A stretch of DNA of 46,315 nt from IMG/VR virus record IMGVR_UViG_3300010885_032216, positions 1-46,315 of that record; one strand, 5' to 3'. Source of the stretch: a virus. Positions 27,601-35,754 of the stretch are shown one piece after another. Position 1 is the first letter of the stretch; every line of letters begins with the position of its first letter. Both the position numbers and the translations under genes were made by a program. The notes under the pieces are model-generated. The model was given only the letters and a program-made list of their open reading frames with translations, searched no databases and was not told where the DNA came from.

Positions 27601-30600
27601 ATAAGAGATTTTATATTTGACGAAGTTAGTGGAAATACATTTGATGCTAAAGGAACTAATACAAAATACATTGAAGTAAATGGAAAGAAGGTAAGATTTT
27701 CAGACCACGAAAGCAGAAGTGAACAAGATGCTTCTGACCCAAACAAAGAAAAATTCAGACCACAAGAATACGAGCCAGAGGATATAAATGTAGTATTGAC
27801 TAAAAACAGTAGAAGTGGCGATGCTATTATTGATATAAATGGGAAAACATATAATATAGCAGATTACCAAATTGACAACATTAAAGATTTAGGCGAGTTT
27901 GTTTATGAAAAAATTAAAAAAGAACTTGCAGTAGAACAATCCCTACCCACCCAAGAAGTAAAGGGTAAAGATGAAGTTGTTTCTCCTGCCGCGAAGGTTG
28001 ATGAAAAGCCTTCTATTGCGGAAATCAAAAGTGATGTTATTGAAAAGTCAAAAGAGGCTCAAAAACACGCTCCTATTGAAGAACAAATAAAAAAACATAT
28101 CGAAGATGGAAACATTACCGAACAACAAGCAGGAGAATTTATCTCAAAAACCGAAAACATTGACAAGGATGAATCAGTTATCTCGACTATTGAAGGTGAA
28201 GCAGGAAATGCAACAAATCCTGAACAAGCACAAGGAATCCTCGACACAATCAACAACACCCTCAAAGGAGAAGAAACAGGAGGCAATGCAGACGGGGTAG
28301 AACCTCCGAAACCTCCTGCTGAAGAAAAGAAAACAGAGGATAGTGAGCCACAAAAACCTTTAGCGATTACTAAAGAAGCCTTAAACAAAGAGTTTGAAAA
28401 GGTAACAGGTAAGACATTGCCACATGACGAGCAACATCAAGAAGCTGTAAATACATTAAGCGCATTAGCCGAACACAACGGTAGTACGATTAAAGATGAA
28501 GCCCAAAACTTTACTGATACTAAATATAACATAGTTTTTGACGAGAACGGGAAACAAAGAATCGACCCAATAACAAAACAACCGATTAGGTTTAATCCCA
28601 CATTCGTTGAAAGAATAATGGTTGGTATAAACTACCTTTCTTTAGTAAAAAGATTAGCAGAACTTCGTGCAAGAGGTGAAGAAAGTAGTGTTGAAGCAGA
28701 AAAGTTAGGTAAGCAATTAGAGAATAACGTAAAATTACAAAGACATATGTATAGTGAGAGTGGACGTTCATTATCCGCACAAAATACTATATTTAATATG
28801 TCGCCCGAAGGAGATATTGAACTTAAATACAACCAAATAGCAAGAGATTATAAGTTTAACTTTAAAATGCCTACTGATAAAGCGGAATTTGACGCACTAA
28901 CACCCGAACAACAACAAGCTATTAAGCCTATATATGATTCTTTTGAGAAATACAAATCAGATACAAAAGCTAATTACGAAAAAGAACTTGCGAATCAAAA
29001 TAAGATAATGCAAGACGAATTTGATAAAAAACTGAATGATGAATTAAAGAAACATCAAGGGAAACCTAAATCAAATACCCCGAAAAGGACTAAAGAGGTA
29101 GTTAAATCTGAACTGGATAAAGCAAGGGCGCAATTTGTTAGAGACTCTCAAAGCATGATGTCTTCGGGCGGTTTACAGGCTATTAAAAGTTTCTCAAAAG
29201 TTGTTAAATTAGCAGTTGAATATGGAATTAAATCTGCAAAAGAATTTTATGATGCTTTCAAGGACGATTTTAAAGCATTCTCCGAGAAAGAAATTATTGA
29301 TGCCTATAATTCAGAGGTTAAAAAAGGAACAAGAGAAGGTGCTTTGGAAGACCTTGAAAAGTATGCTAAAGAAAATAATATAACAAATATTACTAAAGGG
29401 CTTTCAGATGAAGGATTAGTTGATGATGTTGTTAAATCTTACTTAGGCGAGATACCTAATAAAGATATTCTCGAAACAGCATTAAAGGACGTACAATCTA
29501 TTTTGCCCGATGCTACCTTAACAGAAGTTAGAGATAGTTATATTAAGCAAGGAGAGTATAAAAAATTAACTGAAAAGCAACAAAAAACAATTGTCCAAGA
29601 AGCAGATTCGGAATTAAAGAAAAGAGCAAAACTTCAAGCTAAAATTGATGAATACGAAAAGAAGATAAAAGAAATTGAAAAAAACGGTAAACTTTGGGAT
29701 GAAAATAAAAAAGAAAAAACCGAAATAGATACCAACTTAAGAAAGGCACAGGAGCATCTTAAACAAGCAATGGATAAGCAAGGTTTATCTAAAGACACTA
29801 CAAGTGCATTCGCTAAAGAAAAGAAAGCAGAGGTCGTTAAATCACATAATGATAAGGTTGATAAATTTGGACTTCCAAAAGAACTTAAAATTAACGAAAC
29901 AGATGTTGAGAAAATTGATGATAAGATTATGAAAGCAAACAAAATGCTTAATGACTTATTAAAGAAAGACCCAACAAACAAAGATGTAGCAAACGCTCTA
30001 TTCTCACTTAATAAAGAGAACACGAAGGCTGACGAGGCTATTAAACTTAATCGTTCTACCGAAGCATTAAAATCTTCAAAAGCAAAGGCTGAAAGAGACT
30101 TAGCAGCAGGTAAGTTTGAAGATAAGAAAACCGACTCTGATATGAAGCAGGTCGCTGAATACAATCGTGCTAATATTGCTAAGAAAAAGGCGGAACGTAT
30201 ATTTGAACAAGCTAAAAAAGATTACGATGAGAAACATCTACCTAAATGGAGAAAGGTATTAAACTCTATTCCAAGAGGGCAAACTGTACGTTTAATATCG
30301 GGTATAGTTGGTACTGCAAGAATAGGTGGTGCTACATTATTAAAACCCTCTGCCGACATTGCATCAAGACAGATAGGTAAGTTAAGCCCAAGCGCAATTT
30401 TTAATAAGATTGCAGGTATTAAAATGAATACCGAGAGAGAAACACCTAACTTAAAAACAGAACTTCGTACATTCAAAGAATCTTTAACAGGATTTAACGA
30501 GAAACAAGCTAAAGCTAAGATAGAATCAACTAAATCTAACTTAGATGGTGCGATAGAAAGAATATCAGATGTTACCGACAAACTTAACAACCTAAAGAAA

Positions 30601-32112
30601 GGTAGTAAAGAGTATTCCGATTTTGTACATAGCGATGAATACAATAAAGCCGTAAACGATTTCAATACCGCAAAATCAGAAGCTAATAAATTACTTGCCT
30701 ATGAGTTTTTAGGTGGTGATGAAATGGATACTGCCGAAGCTATGAAAGCATGGAAAAACAGACTTGATATATTAAAGAAAGGTTCTACCGCTTTTGAGGA
30801 AAGTATGGGTGGGTATTTGCGTCAAGGTAGAAAGTCAACAGGGGCATACGATACTTTTAAGTATATAGCAGATGGATTTGGTCGCTCCCATGCCGCCTTA
30901 AAAGATTTATCAGCAAGACAAGCATTCCTCGAACATTGGTATAAAGGAGTTGATAAATTAACCGATGGGGGTAAAAATGAGTTATCGCCAAATGATGCTG
31001 AAGTGTTAATGGTAAGGGCTTACGAAAAATCATTCTTAGGAGGTAAGTTTCAAGGTGAAAATGGAGTTGCTAAATGGATTAGAAACACCGAGCATGAATG
31101 GGATAAGAAAGGTGGTGGATATATCGCAGCATCTTTTTTACTTAAAATGATAACACCCGTACTTCGTATCCCTGCAAATATCTACAAAGAAGGACATTTT
31201 AAATATCTGTTAGGTTCTATATTCGCTCCTGCTAAATTTGCTCACGAAGTTTATAAGTACGACAAATCATTAAGCCCCGAACAAAAGGAAGGATTGAAAG
31301 GACTTGATGGCTTTATGGATAAGTTAAGGGGAACAGCCGAGAATATGCCTCCCGATGTAGCAGACCATATTACAGAGTTGCGCAACAAAGGTTTTGCGGG
31401 TGCGGCAGTTGGATTAGCTTTAGGAACGTATTTATCAAGTACAGGGCAATTAGGATATGATGATAAAAGACATAAAATACTTTGGAATGGCGAACCTTTA
31501 GATAAGTTCACCAATGGGGTTTTATTACATACTCCATTCTTTGTTCCTTTTATAATAGCAACTATATTCCATCAAGTAAAAAAAGATGATACAGCAGATG
31601 ATACTTATTCTGCTATGGATGCTTTGAATAAAACTTTTAAGCACGTTTACGAAGAGAGTGCGGCAAAGCCTTTACTTGAACTTGACCCTTCAAAGATGTG
31701 GAATCAGTTTACAACAGTAGCTTTTACAAAAGATATTTTTGAGGCTTTGGATGACAAGGAAAGAAAAGCTAATTTTAAAGAGGGTTTCTTTAAAGGTATT
31801 TGGGATAACTTAAAGATAACAACAGGTATCGGAAGGTGGACTGCACCAGAAAAAGAAGAACCAACGGTTAATGAAAAAGGCCCTGAAAGTGAAATATATA
31901 AAAAGACAAAAGAAGCCGATAAATTGCTTGAGGAAATAATTAATGCTCCTAAGATAAAATACAACAATAGAATTAAAGAACAGTTGACTAAGGAGGCTAA
32001 TTTAAGACTTACTTTAAAGGCGTTAAAAGAAGGTAAACTAATAGATTTAAAGATGGCTGAAACAAGGTTAGAACAGATTAAAAAACGTCATAAAGAGATA
32101 TTTAATAAATGA
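24664..32112 (+). CDS. Giant (2482-aa) internal/ejection protein with TPR-like and membrane segments
   Basis: The largest gene of the window. The N-terminus holds a tandem repeat (LLYDAVSKDYDVGTFDEFNAKL at 7-28 and SFYDGVGKEYELGTYDEFNTKL at 36-57). Residues about 229-380 hold three TPR-like units (AYLAGRAYTTLGEPNKAIEMYNTAL; GLGHAWAQKGDDEKALDYYTQSL; GIASIKYKQGDIQGSQDAI). Residues 650-1950 are mostly charged coiled coil with Pro/Glu linkers. The C-terminal 500 residues include FLLKMITPVLRIPANIYKEG (about 2158-2178), a motif I associate with large phage internal or polyvalent proteins, and two probable membrane segments (about 2244-2266 and 2286-2306). The domain set fits a DNA-ejection protein carried inside the head. 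I saw no muramidase or RNA-polymerase motif, but did not check every residue. Confidence 0.6.
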   Translation: MDDKKKLLYDAVSKDYDVGTFDEFNAKLQDSEKRKSFYDGVGKEYELGTYDEFNTKLDGALKKKDETISPTSKVGGQDTQTQKLGSEVQSTSSIVTKKVDLDNANIVQNKLRDLLKNNDSPAVKDAITKTLVKKGYDPNQITQFSDNISNAKKALEVLTPALNNQQQAQPYEDENPATAEVRMEQVPKVIPEKPILSYAAPQVKAQSEKDAKDIAKANEQAQKNTIPQNAYLAGRAYTTLGEPNKAIEMYNTALGNLSKDIETNGRKVYTESGVNTPNSTDAMVQETAVKAGHNPANIFNGLGHAWAQKGDDEKALDYYTQSLKYMGYTPPASKEGQPDKNIASEQQGEESPESIALKGIASIKYKQGDIQGSQDAIKLANNELAKNQEQYGLAHNIEQNKAEDIANAKRSSEIGDVASGLEEFVKGEGQLGILNPIGQMISGVQRGGLTVAEGAKQFGEGLKQISEGKVAGNEDILGGALTVVNGVGESAFAGLPEAQQFNTLLGGAKDVISATLPKDTAEVLNKTLDMPFQFATTVGGMLGWNPEEKSNSKKFQQLLDTLISFPLMSEGHKLISGQPSTIQDIIQSSKDKKEAIKLSEQKDFIKQAYEKLSGANIGDIIKVAKEKGYNDLADELSKLTAGDLANHEIRKETNEKIDNLHSIINGAGFNTRTPEAQQALHNEYKSAIDKLHSIGKEELDNHLSDVEKEHNKSVLEDKIVNNEGELKKETNPFAKEALQKVVDGLKEELSAYQEQSDEQQGLNRIQNLRSEAKKLLPTTEPPKVESPDVPVEEVKPEPIVKDEKVGSGGGGDVPKVLQKRKPFEKENIADNKKQQKDKLEKEISELEQRISKNNYTAKQKVEKSLTMPKPFGEGEPKEKTIIKDGETYNYAGKTASKKNYIFEINRETTDAEKQINIDEQKQNDKNVLDYQKNKLSELNSGKLDKEIQGEIDRRHDDLSERHKDDIARKFYPNENNVSSIRDFIFDEVSGNTFDAKGTNTKYIEVNGKKVRFSDHESRSEQDASDPNKEKFRPQEYEPEDINVVLTKNSRSGDAIIDINGKTYNIADYQIDNIKDLGEFVYEKIKKELAVEQSLPTQEVKGKDEVVSPAAKVDEKPSIAEIKSDVIEKSKEAQKHAPIEEQIKKHIEDGNITEQQAGEFISKTENIDKDESVISTIEGEAGNATNPEQAQGILDTINNTLKGEETGGNADGVEPPKPPAEEKKTEDSEPQKPLAITKEALNKEFEKVTGKTLPHDEQHQEAVNTLSALAEHNGSTIKDEAQNFTDTKYNIVFDENGKQRIDPITKQPIRFNPTFVERIMVGINYLSLVKRLAELRARGEESSVEAEKLGKQLENNVKLQRHMYSESGRSLSAQNTIFNMSPEGDIELKYNQIARDYKFNFKMPTDKAEFDALTPEQQQAIKPIYDSFEKYKSDTKANYEKELANQNKIMQDEFDKKLNDELKKHQGKPKSNTPKRTKEVVKSELDKARAQFVRDSQSMMSSGGLQAIKSFSKVVKLAVEYGIKSAKEFYDAFKDDFKAFSEKEIIDAYNSEVKKGTREGALEDLEKYAKENNITNITKGLSDEGLVDDVVKSYLGEIPNKDILETALKDVQSILPDATLTEVRDSYIKQGEYKKLTEKQQKTIVQEADSELKKRAKLQAKIDEYEKKIKEIEKNGKLWDENKKEKTEIDTNLRKAQEHLKQAMDKQGLSKDTTSAFAKEKKAEVVKSHNDKVDKFGLPKELKINETDVEKIDDKIMKANKMLNDLLKKDPTNKDVANALFSLNKENTKADEAIKLNRSTEALKSSKAKAERDLAAGKFEDKKTDSDMKQVAEYNRANIAKKKAERIFEQAKKDYDEKHLPKWRKVLNSIPRGQTVRLISGIVGTARIGGATLLKPSADIASRQIGKLSPSAIFNKIAGIKMNTERETPNLKTELRTFKESLTGFNEKQAKAKIESTKSNLDGAIERISDVTDKLNNLKKGSKEYSDFVHSDEYNKAVNDFNTAKSEANKLLAYEFLGGDEMDTAEAMKAWKNRLDILKKGSTAFEESMGGYLRQGRKSTGAYDTFKYIADGFGRSHAALKDLSARQAFLEHWYKGVDKLTDGGKNELSPNDAEVLMVRAYEKSFLGGKFQGENGVAKWIRNTEHEWDKKGGGYIAASFLLKMITPVLRIPANIYKEGHFKYLLGSIFAPAKFAHEVYKYDKSLSPEQKEGLKGLDGFMDKLRGTAENMPPDVADHITELRNKGFAGAAVGLALGTYLSSTGQLGYDDKRHKILWNGEPLDKFTNGVLLHTPFFVPFIIATIFHQVKKDDTADDTYSAMDALNKTFKHVYEESAAKPLLELDPSKMWNQFTTVAFTKDIFEALDDKERKANFKEGFFKGIWDNLKITTGIGRWTAPEKEEPTVNEKGPESEIYKKTKEADKLLEEIINAPKIKYNNRIKEQLTKEANLRLTLKALKEGKLIDLKMAETRLEQIKKRHKEIFNK

Positions 32113-32204
32113 CAAGCGGAGTAGTCATAACCTTACTTTTTATCTTGGCGGTTTACATTGTCTATGATATGATTAGAAACTCCGATAAATGGGGGGAGGA
32201 CTAA
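32109..32204 (+). CDS. 31-aa single-span membrane peptide
   Basis: The ATG at 32109 overlaps the stop of the giant gene as ATGA. The 31 codons (MTSGVVITLLFILAVYIVYD, then a charged tail with MIRNSDKWGED) encode one membrane span with a short outside end and a charged C-terminus. Such a peptide after late genes could be a holin-like, lysis-helper or virion membrane component; no other lysis gene is visible nearby. The overlap typical of translational coupling is the main support. Its last codons run into a hairpin. Confidence 0.6.
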   Translation: MTSGVVITLLFILAVYIVYDMIRNSDKWGED

Positions 32205-32228
32205 ATAGAAATTCCCCCCGAATATTTT
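32191..32228 (+). terminator. GC-rich hairpin ending the rightward late operon
   Basis: GGGGGGA (32191-32197) pairs with TCCCCCC (32213-32219), followed by GAATATTTT. The T run is interrupted, so efficiency is uncertain. It overlaps the end of the 31-aa gene and separates convergent operons. Confidence 0.6.
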
Positions 32229-32281
32229 ATTGCTATTTTTATCAATTGAAAAAGTAAAATTGTTATTGATATTTTTATCAA
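32228..32281. repeat. Paired 18-bp repeat, locus B
   Basis: TATTGCTATTTTTATCAA at 32228-32245 and TATTGATATTTTTATCAA at 32264-32281 have a period of 36 bp. They fill the gap between convergent operons. The second copy is a near-perfect dyad (TTGATA-n4-TATCAA on the minus strand). Confidence 0.85.
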
Positions 32282-32282
32282 T

Positions 32283-33089
32283 TTATATTTCGGGTTCTAA
32301 TACAAACGCATCTGTGTGTTCGTTTGTTGGTTGGTTTACTTGTGAATCTTGTAATTTCTTTTCAAAGAACATAGCCTCCACCTCCATCTTCATATATTGA
32401 ACAGGAATACTATAATGTTCCATAGGGTTTAGAGGGTTTATGTACCTTATATCCAACTTACCTATTCTACGCCCCGTTTTTTTCTGTAATAAATAAGCGT
32501 AAATTGATAATTGTAAAGCATACCTATTTAATTTGCTATCTATAAGGTGCGACAATGGTTCTTTTAAAAATTTATGTACCCTCGCGCCTTTCTTATCAAT
32601 ATCAACTTGCCTTAGTCCTTTTAGGTTCGTTTTATAATCTGAGACATCAACTACGCTATTCGGGTGGGAGGAATATAGTAAAAGGTTATCACAAGTTCCC
32701 GCGATTAAATTTTCGGTGTCATATAAACATTGCTCTTGGAAACTTTTATATGCGTAATTATATTCTGAAACAATGGAAATTATCGCTGGACGTAAATATT
32801 CATTCTCAGGTAATATCTGCATGGTCTTTTGATACATCTCTAAGGCTGAATGAATTTTCGTTCCTTCATCTGCCCTCTCTGTACCATAACGCTTCCACTC
32901 TGCTGCTATATCTTCGGCATTGCCTCCTGTTGACTTAGCGACCATTTTTGACATCAACTGTGCATCAAAAGCCTCATAGAAACGTGAAATAAACTTACTC
33001 ACGCTTTCGTATTGCCGACCATCCTTATCCATGTAAACGTGGTGGATTGGTTCTAAAGAAACATAATTATCGAGTCCGGGCATTATCAT
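32283..33089 (-). CDS. PD-(D/E)XK nuclease (RecB/Cas4-like exonuclease)
   Basis: A 268-aa nuclease. Family motifs are in order: RADEGTKIHSALEMY (helix with His80), GTCDNLLLY (Asp134), VVDVSDYKT (Asp151, Lys153) and the QxxxY helix ALQLSIYAYLLQKKTG (Gln193, Tyr197). This is the single-domain layout of RecB-like or lambda-exonuclease-like enzymes that phages use for recombination or DNA end processing. The start codon overlaps the stop of the 294-aa gene upstream (TAATG), so the two proteins may act together; a single-strand annealing or SSB-like partner would fit. An ATG two codons in is an alternative start. Confidence 0.85.
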   Translation of the reverse strand: MIMPGLDNYVSLEPIHHVYMDKDGRQYESVSKFISRFYEAFDAQLMSKMVAKSTGGNAEDIAAEWKRYGTERADEGTKIHSALEMYQKTMQILPENEYLRPAIISIVSEYNYAYKSFQEQCLYDTENLIAGTCDNLLLYSSHPNSVVDVSDYKTNLKGLRQVDIDKKGARVHKFLKEPLSHLIDSKLNRYALQLSIYAYLLQKKTGRRIGKLDIRYINPLNPMEHYSIPVQYMKMEVEAMFFEKKLQDSQVNQPTNEHTDAFVLEPEI

Positions 33090-33973
33090 TATTCCAAATC
33101 TAAGTATTCGTTATTAGCTACTATTGGCTCAATTTTCTTCGCTGTACTTACTTTTACTGCTTCTCGTTTAGTTACTATGCCTTCTAAGTTAATCTCTCCA
33201 TCATCATCCCTCGAAGGTATTATAGTTGGTGTTTCGGTAACTTCCAGTATCAATTCCGCCTCAACATCCGCCAACTTTATTTCCCCTTCGATTTGTCCCC
33301 CCGACTTTTCCTCCTCCTCGTCATGGTGGCCCTTCAAGAATACAAGTTCGTCCATATCCTTCATCTCCATTATCTCCTCCTCACTTATTGCTATCAGTTT
33401 ATTCTTTGCTAAATATTTCTTGTGCCATTTAGCTTGTTGCTCTTCTGATAACGCACGGAAACTTTCCTCGTTAAATTCGGGGTTATGTCTATTCTCCCGA
33501 ATAACGTACTCCACCGCCTGCATTGTTACCGCCTTGCTCAAATATACTTTCGTTTCCTCGAATATCCCGTAAATAATTTTTATAACATCATCGTACAAAT
33601 AATATTCATCCGCATTAGTTACTTTGAAGGTTTGTAAAGGAACAACCTTTCCGCTTCCTAACGTATCCAACTCACCTTCGATAATAATAGCATTGCCTTT
33701 TAATTCAACACAGGTTACTTCTACTTGTTCTACGGTATATTTATGCTCTTTGTACCCGCAGATTGATAGTAAATGTAACTTTAACCACGAAAAGTTTTTT
33801 AGCAATGCTTCGTGTACAGGGTACTTCATTTCGGGCTTAAATGTATTAGCGAAACTATTTCCACAAACTTCATCTATTTTTTTGTAAATAATATTACTCC
33901 CCCTCTGCCCGTAATTTGTTAATTGCACTTTAGATATTTCTATATCTACATAGTCGTTTGTCTTTTTAGTCAT
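33089..33973 (-). CDS. Hypothetical acidic protein coupled to the nuclease
   Basis: A 294-aa protein in two parts. Residues 1-170 are mixed alpha/beta with HYTVEQVEVTCVELKGNAIIIEGELDTLGSGKVVPLQTFKVT, a beta-barrel-like stretch. Residues 175-294 are helical then very acidic (KGHHDEEEEKSGGQIEGEIKLAD), ending with YLDLE. An acidic C-terminal tail and a beta-rich core are typical of single-strand DNA-binding proteins, and translational coupling to a PD-(D/E)XK nuclease supports a DNA role. The assignment is inference; no family is recognised. Confidence 0.45.
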   Translation of the reverse strand: MTKKTNDYVDIEISKVQLTNYGQRGSNIIYKKIDEVCGNSFANTFKPEMKYPVHEALLKNFSWLKLHLLSICGYKEHKYTVEQVEVTCVELKGNAIIIEGELDTLGSGKVVPLQTFKVTNADEYYLYDDVIKIIYGIFEETKVYLSKAVTMQAVEYVIRENRHNPEFNEESFRALSEEQQAKWHKKYLAKNKLIAISEEEIMEMKDMDELVFLKGHHDEEEEKSGGQIEGEIKLADVEAELILEVTETPTIIPSRDDDGEINLEGIVTKREAVKVSTAKKIEPIVANNEYLDLE

Positions 33974-33974
33974 C

Positions 33975-34337
33975 TTAGTTTTTGTTTTGATTAATTACTA
34001 CTAAATTCTCGGAGTTATCCCACATATCTTTGAACAACGCTGTTTCAAAAATAATGATGTGGATAGTTATCTTGGTTATCATCTCCAATGTGTCTTTATT
34101 GTTTTGGTTTATTCTGAAACAATTTCTTACATATTCAAGGTTTACCATTTCGCTCCTGTAAAAATTAGCAGGAGCAATATTCGTTTGTAGTGTGTAGTGT
34201 TCTGCCCTTTCGTGCATAGCAACTTCTACTGCCGACATCTCCACCTCTTCTAATCCATACCCTTCTACTGAACAAACTCCTATTATTCCAAAGGTAGGAT
34301 ATTCACTTGGTATTACTCTTTTTGCTTCCGCCACCAT
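33975..34337 (-). CDS. Hypothetical protein
   Basis: 120 aa, one base from the next gene. The segment GYGLEEVEMSAVEVAMHERAEHYTLQTNIAPANFYRSEMVNLEYVRNCFRI is mostly helical, and a hydrophobic stretch (MITKITIHIIIFETALF, about 85-101) could be a buried strand and helix. No signal peptide or metal motif is visible. The tight spacing with the acidic protein and the nuclease suggests the same functional unit. Not recognised. Confidence 0.45.
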   Translation of the reverse strand: MVAEAKRVIPSEYPTFGIIGVCSVEGYGLEEVEMSAVEVAMHERAEHYTLQTNIAPANFYRSEMVNLEYVRNCFRINQNNKDTLEMITKITIHIIIFETALFKDMWDNSENLVVINQNKN

Positions 34338-34358
34338 TTTTATTGAATTTTATAATAA

Positions 34359-34595
34359 TTAATCTCTGCTTCTTTCTAATGATTTACTGTATGGATTATA
34401 AACCTGTTGTGGCATAATCAAACAATCTTTCTCCAAGGGAAGTGTTTGGTGATTTTTTGTTGTTAATTCCGCGTTTCCCTCAACGAAGAATGCTTCTTTT
34501 ACATTATCTAAACAAACTACCTGTTTAGCTTTTTCTACATAATGTCCGGCAGTACTACTAACAGCCACGTTGATTTTTAATTCATTTTTTTTCAT
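34359..34595 (-). CDS. Hypothetical small protein
   Basis: 78 aa. It begins MKKNELKINVAVSSTAGHYVEKAKQVVCLDNVKEAFFVEGNAEL and looks like a small beta-alpha-beta protein with a basic, Gln-rich end. It lies 14 bp from the GIY-YIG-like gene and 21 bp from the next, in the same direction. Nothing specific is recognised. Confidence 0.45.
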   Translation of the reverse strand: MKKNELKINVAVSSTAGHYVEKAKQVVCLDNVKEAFFVEGNAELTTKNHQTLPLEKDCLIMPQQVYNPYSKSLERSRD

Positions 34596-34609
34596 CTTTT
34601 TTGTTTTTA

Positions 34610-35494
34610 TTAATTATTAATTTTTGTAAAACATTCAGTTTGCCCTCCGAATGATATTTTAGGGTGATATTTATTACTTTTGTTTATTTTCTTTAACTCT
34701 GCCTCAATCTTTGATATTTTTATAGAATTATTTATATCTATTCCTCTTTCTTCAAATATCTTTACAATTTCATAACTGTATGGAATGTCTATTAATCTTT
34801 TTTTTAATAACTGGTAAGTCTTTCCTATTTTGTAAAAAGTCTCATTATTATTAAAACACTTAATGATGTAAACCTTAAACGAATCAAAATATTTACTTTT
34901 AGCCGCTCTGTTAAACCACACCTTATATTTAAAGGCGTTATTAGATAAATTATCTGTAGAGCATTTATTGCAAATTCTACCCCTTAAAAGATACGATGGT
35001 ACAATCTCAATAAGTCCATGTTTTTTACATATAATTTTTATATGTACACTATTGTTTATATAATTTACTTTTGAGTAATCGTATAATTCGCCATGAACTT
35101 CTTTTATTTGATTTACGAAATATTTATTTTTAAACAAAGCACTTCTAATAGAAGGATTGCTCCCTATTTTTAAACTCGCTATTTCAACTTTACATATTCC
35201 ATATTTATCTTTTATTAAACAAAAATCTATGTTATTACAAATTTTAATTATTTCATATCTGACATCAAATTTTTCCTTTAGAAATGAATTGAGTTTATTT
35301 ATTTTTTCAGAATTACTTAACACCGTTGGTATTACACCCTGTAATAATCTTCTTGCTCTATAGTCGAATTTTCCGTTATTTGTTATTACAATAATATGGT
35401 TTTTTAGTTTTGATTCGTTTAAAAACACAAAGTTAGAATGAGGGTATATCTCGAAAAATTTATCATTAAAATTTTTAAAGTTTTTATTTCTCAT
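34610..35494 (-). CDS. GIY-YIG-like homing endonuclease with zinc-finger module
   Basis: 294 aa. The centre (about 125-180) has VHGELYDYSKVNYINNSVHIKIICKKHGLIEIVPSYLLRGRICNKCS, the HG...YDYS...C..HG...CxxC module common in homing endonucleases. The C-terminal part (about 205-255) has FKVYIIKCFNNNETFYKIGKTYQLLKKRL, a GIY-YIG/T5orf172-type catalytic opening with YKIGKT. The first 120 residues are unassigned. It is more AT-rich than its neighbours and sits in a run of short phage genes, which suggests later arrival. Homing is the usual role; a restriction-like role is less likely. Confidence 0.75.
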   Translation of the reverse strand: MRNKNFKNFNDKFFEIYPHSNFVFLNESKLKNHIIVITNNGKFDYRARRLLQGVIPTVLSNSEKINKLNSFLKEKFDVRYEIIKICNNIDFCLIKDKYGICKVEIASLKIGSNPSIRSALFKNKYFVNQIKEVHGELYDYSKVNYINNSVHIKIICKKHGLIEIVPSYLLRGRICNKCSTDNLSNNAFKYKVWFNRAAKSKYFDSFKVYIIKCFNNNETFYKIGKTYQLLKKRLIDIPYSYEIVKIFEERGIDINNSIKISKIEAELKKINKSNKYHPKISFGGQTECFTKINN

Positions 35495-35501
35495 TGGACT
35501 T

Positions 35502-35753
35502 TTAATTGTTAATTGTTTTTAAATTGTAATAACTTACGGTTTTTGTTTCTAATTTCTTTCCTTCTTCTTGGGTGTAATATGATATGCCAAAAAATTTATG
35601 CAGCTTGCTTTTGAAGTGTTTTTCAAAGTAGAAGTATTTACCAATTAATCCTATTATCCTTACAGATAATGGACAAGGGAAATCTTCTATATCAACCTCC
35701 GCTCCTTCGTAAAGCACAGTTTGATTTTGCACGAAATTATGTAAATTTTCCAT
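35502..35753 (-). CDS. Hypothetical small protein
   Basis: 83 aa with start taken at 35753 (MENLHNFVQNQ), directly after the stop of the tetrapeptide-repeat gene. A 12-codon longer start would overlap that gene by 35 bases. Residues 20-50 (YEGAEVDIEDFPCPLSVRIIGLIGKYFYFEKHF) are beta-rich with a hydrophobic core; the rest is Lys/Tyr-rich. No family recognised. Confidence 0.45.
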   Translation of the reverse strand: MENLHNFVQNQTVLYEGAEVDIEDFPCPLSVRIIGLIGKYFYFEKHFKSKLHKFFGISYYTQEEGKKLETKTVSYYNLKTINN

Positions 35754-35754
35754 G

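Noticed and set aside
24664-32112. Virion RNA polymerase in the giant protein
   Set aside because: I looked for a DxDGD-type or single-subunit polymerase motif and saw none. TPR-like and coiled-coil content points to an ejection or structural role.
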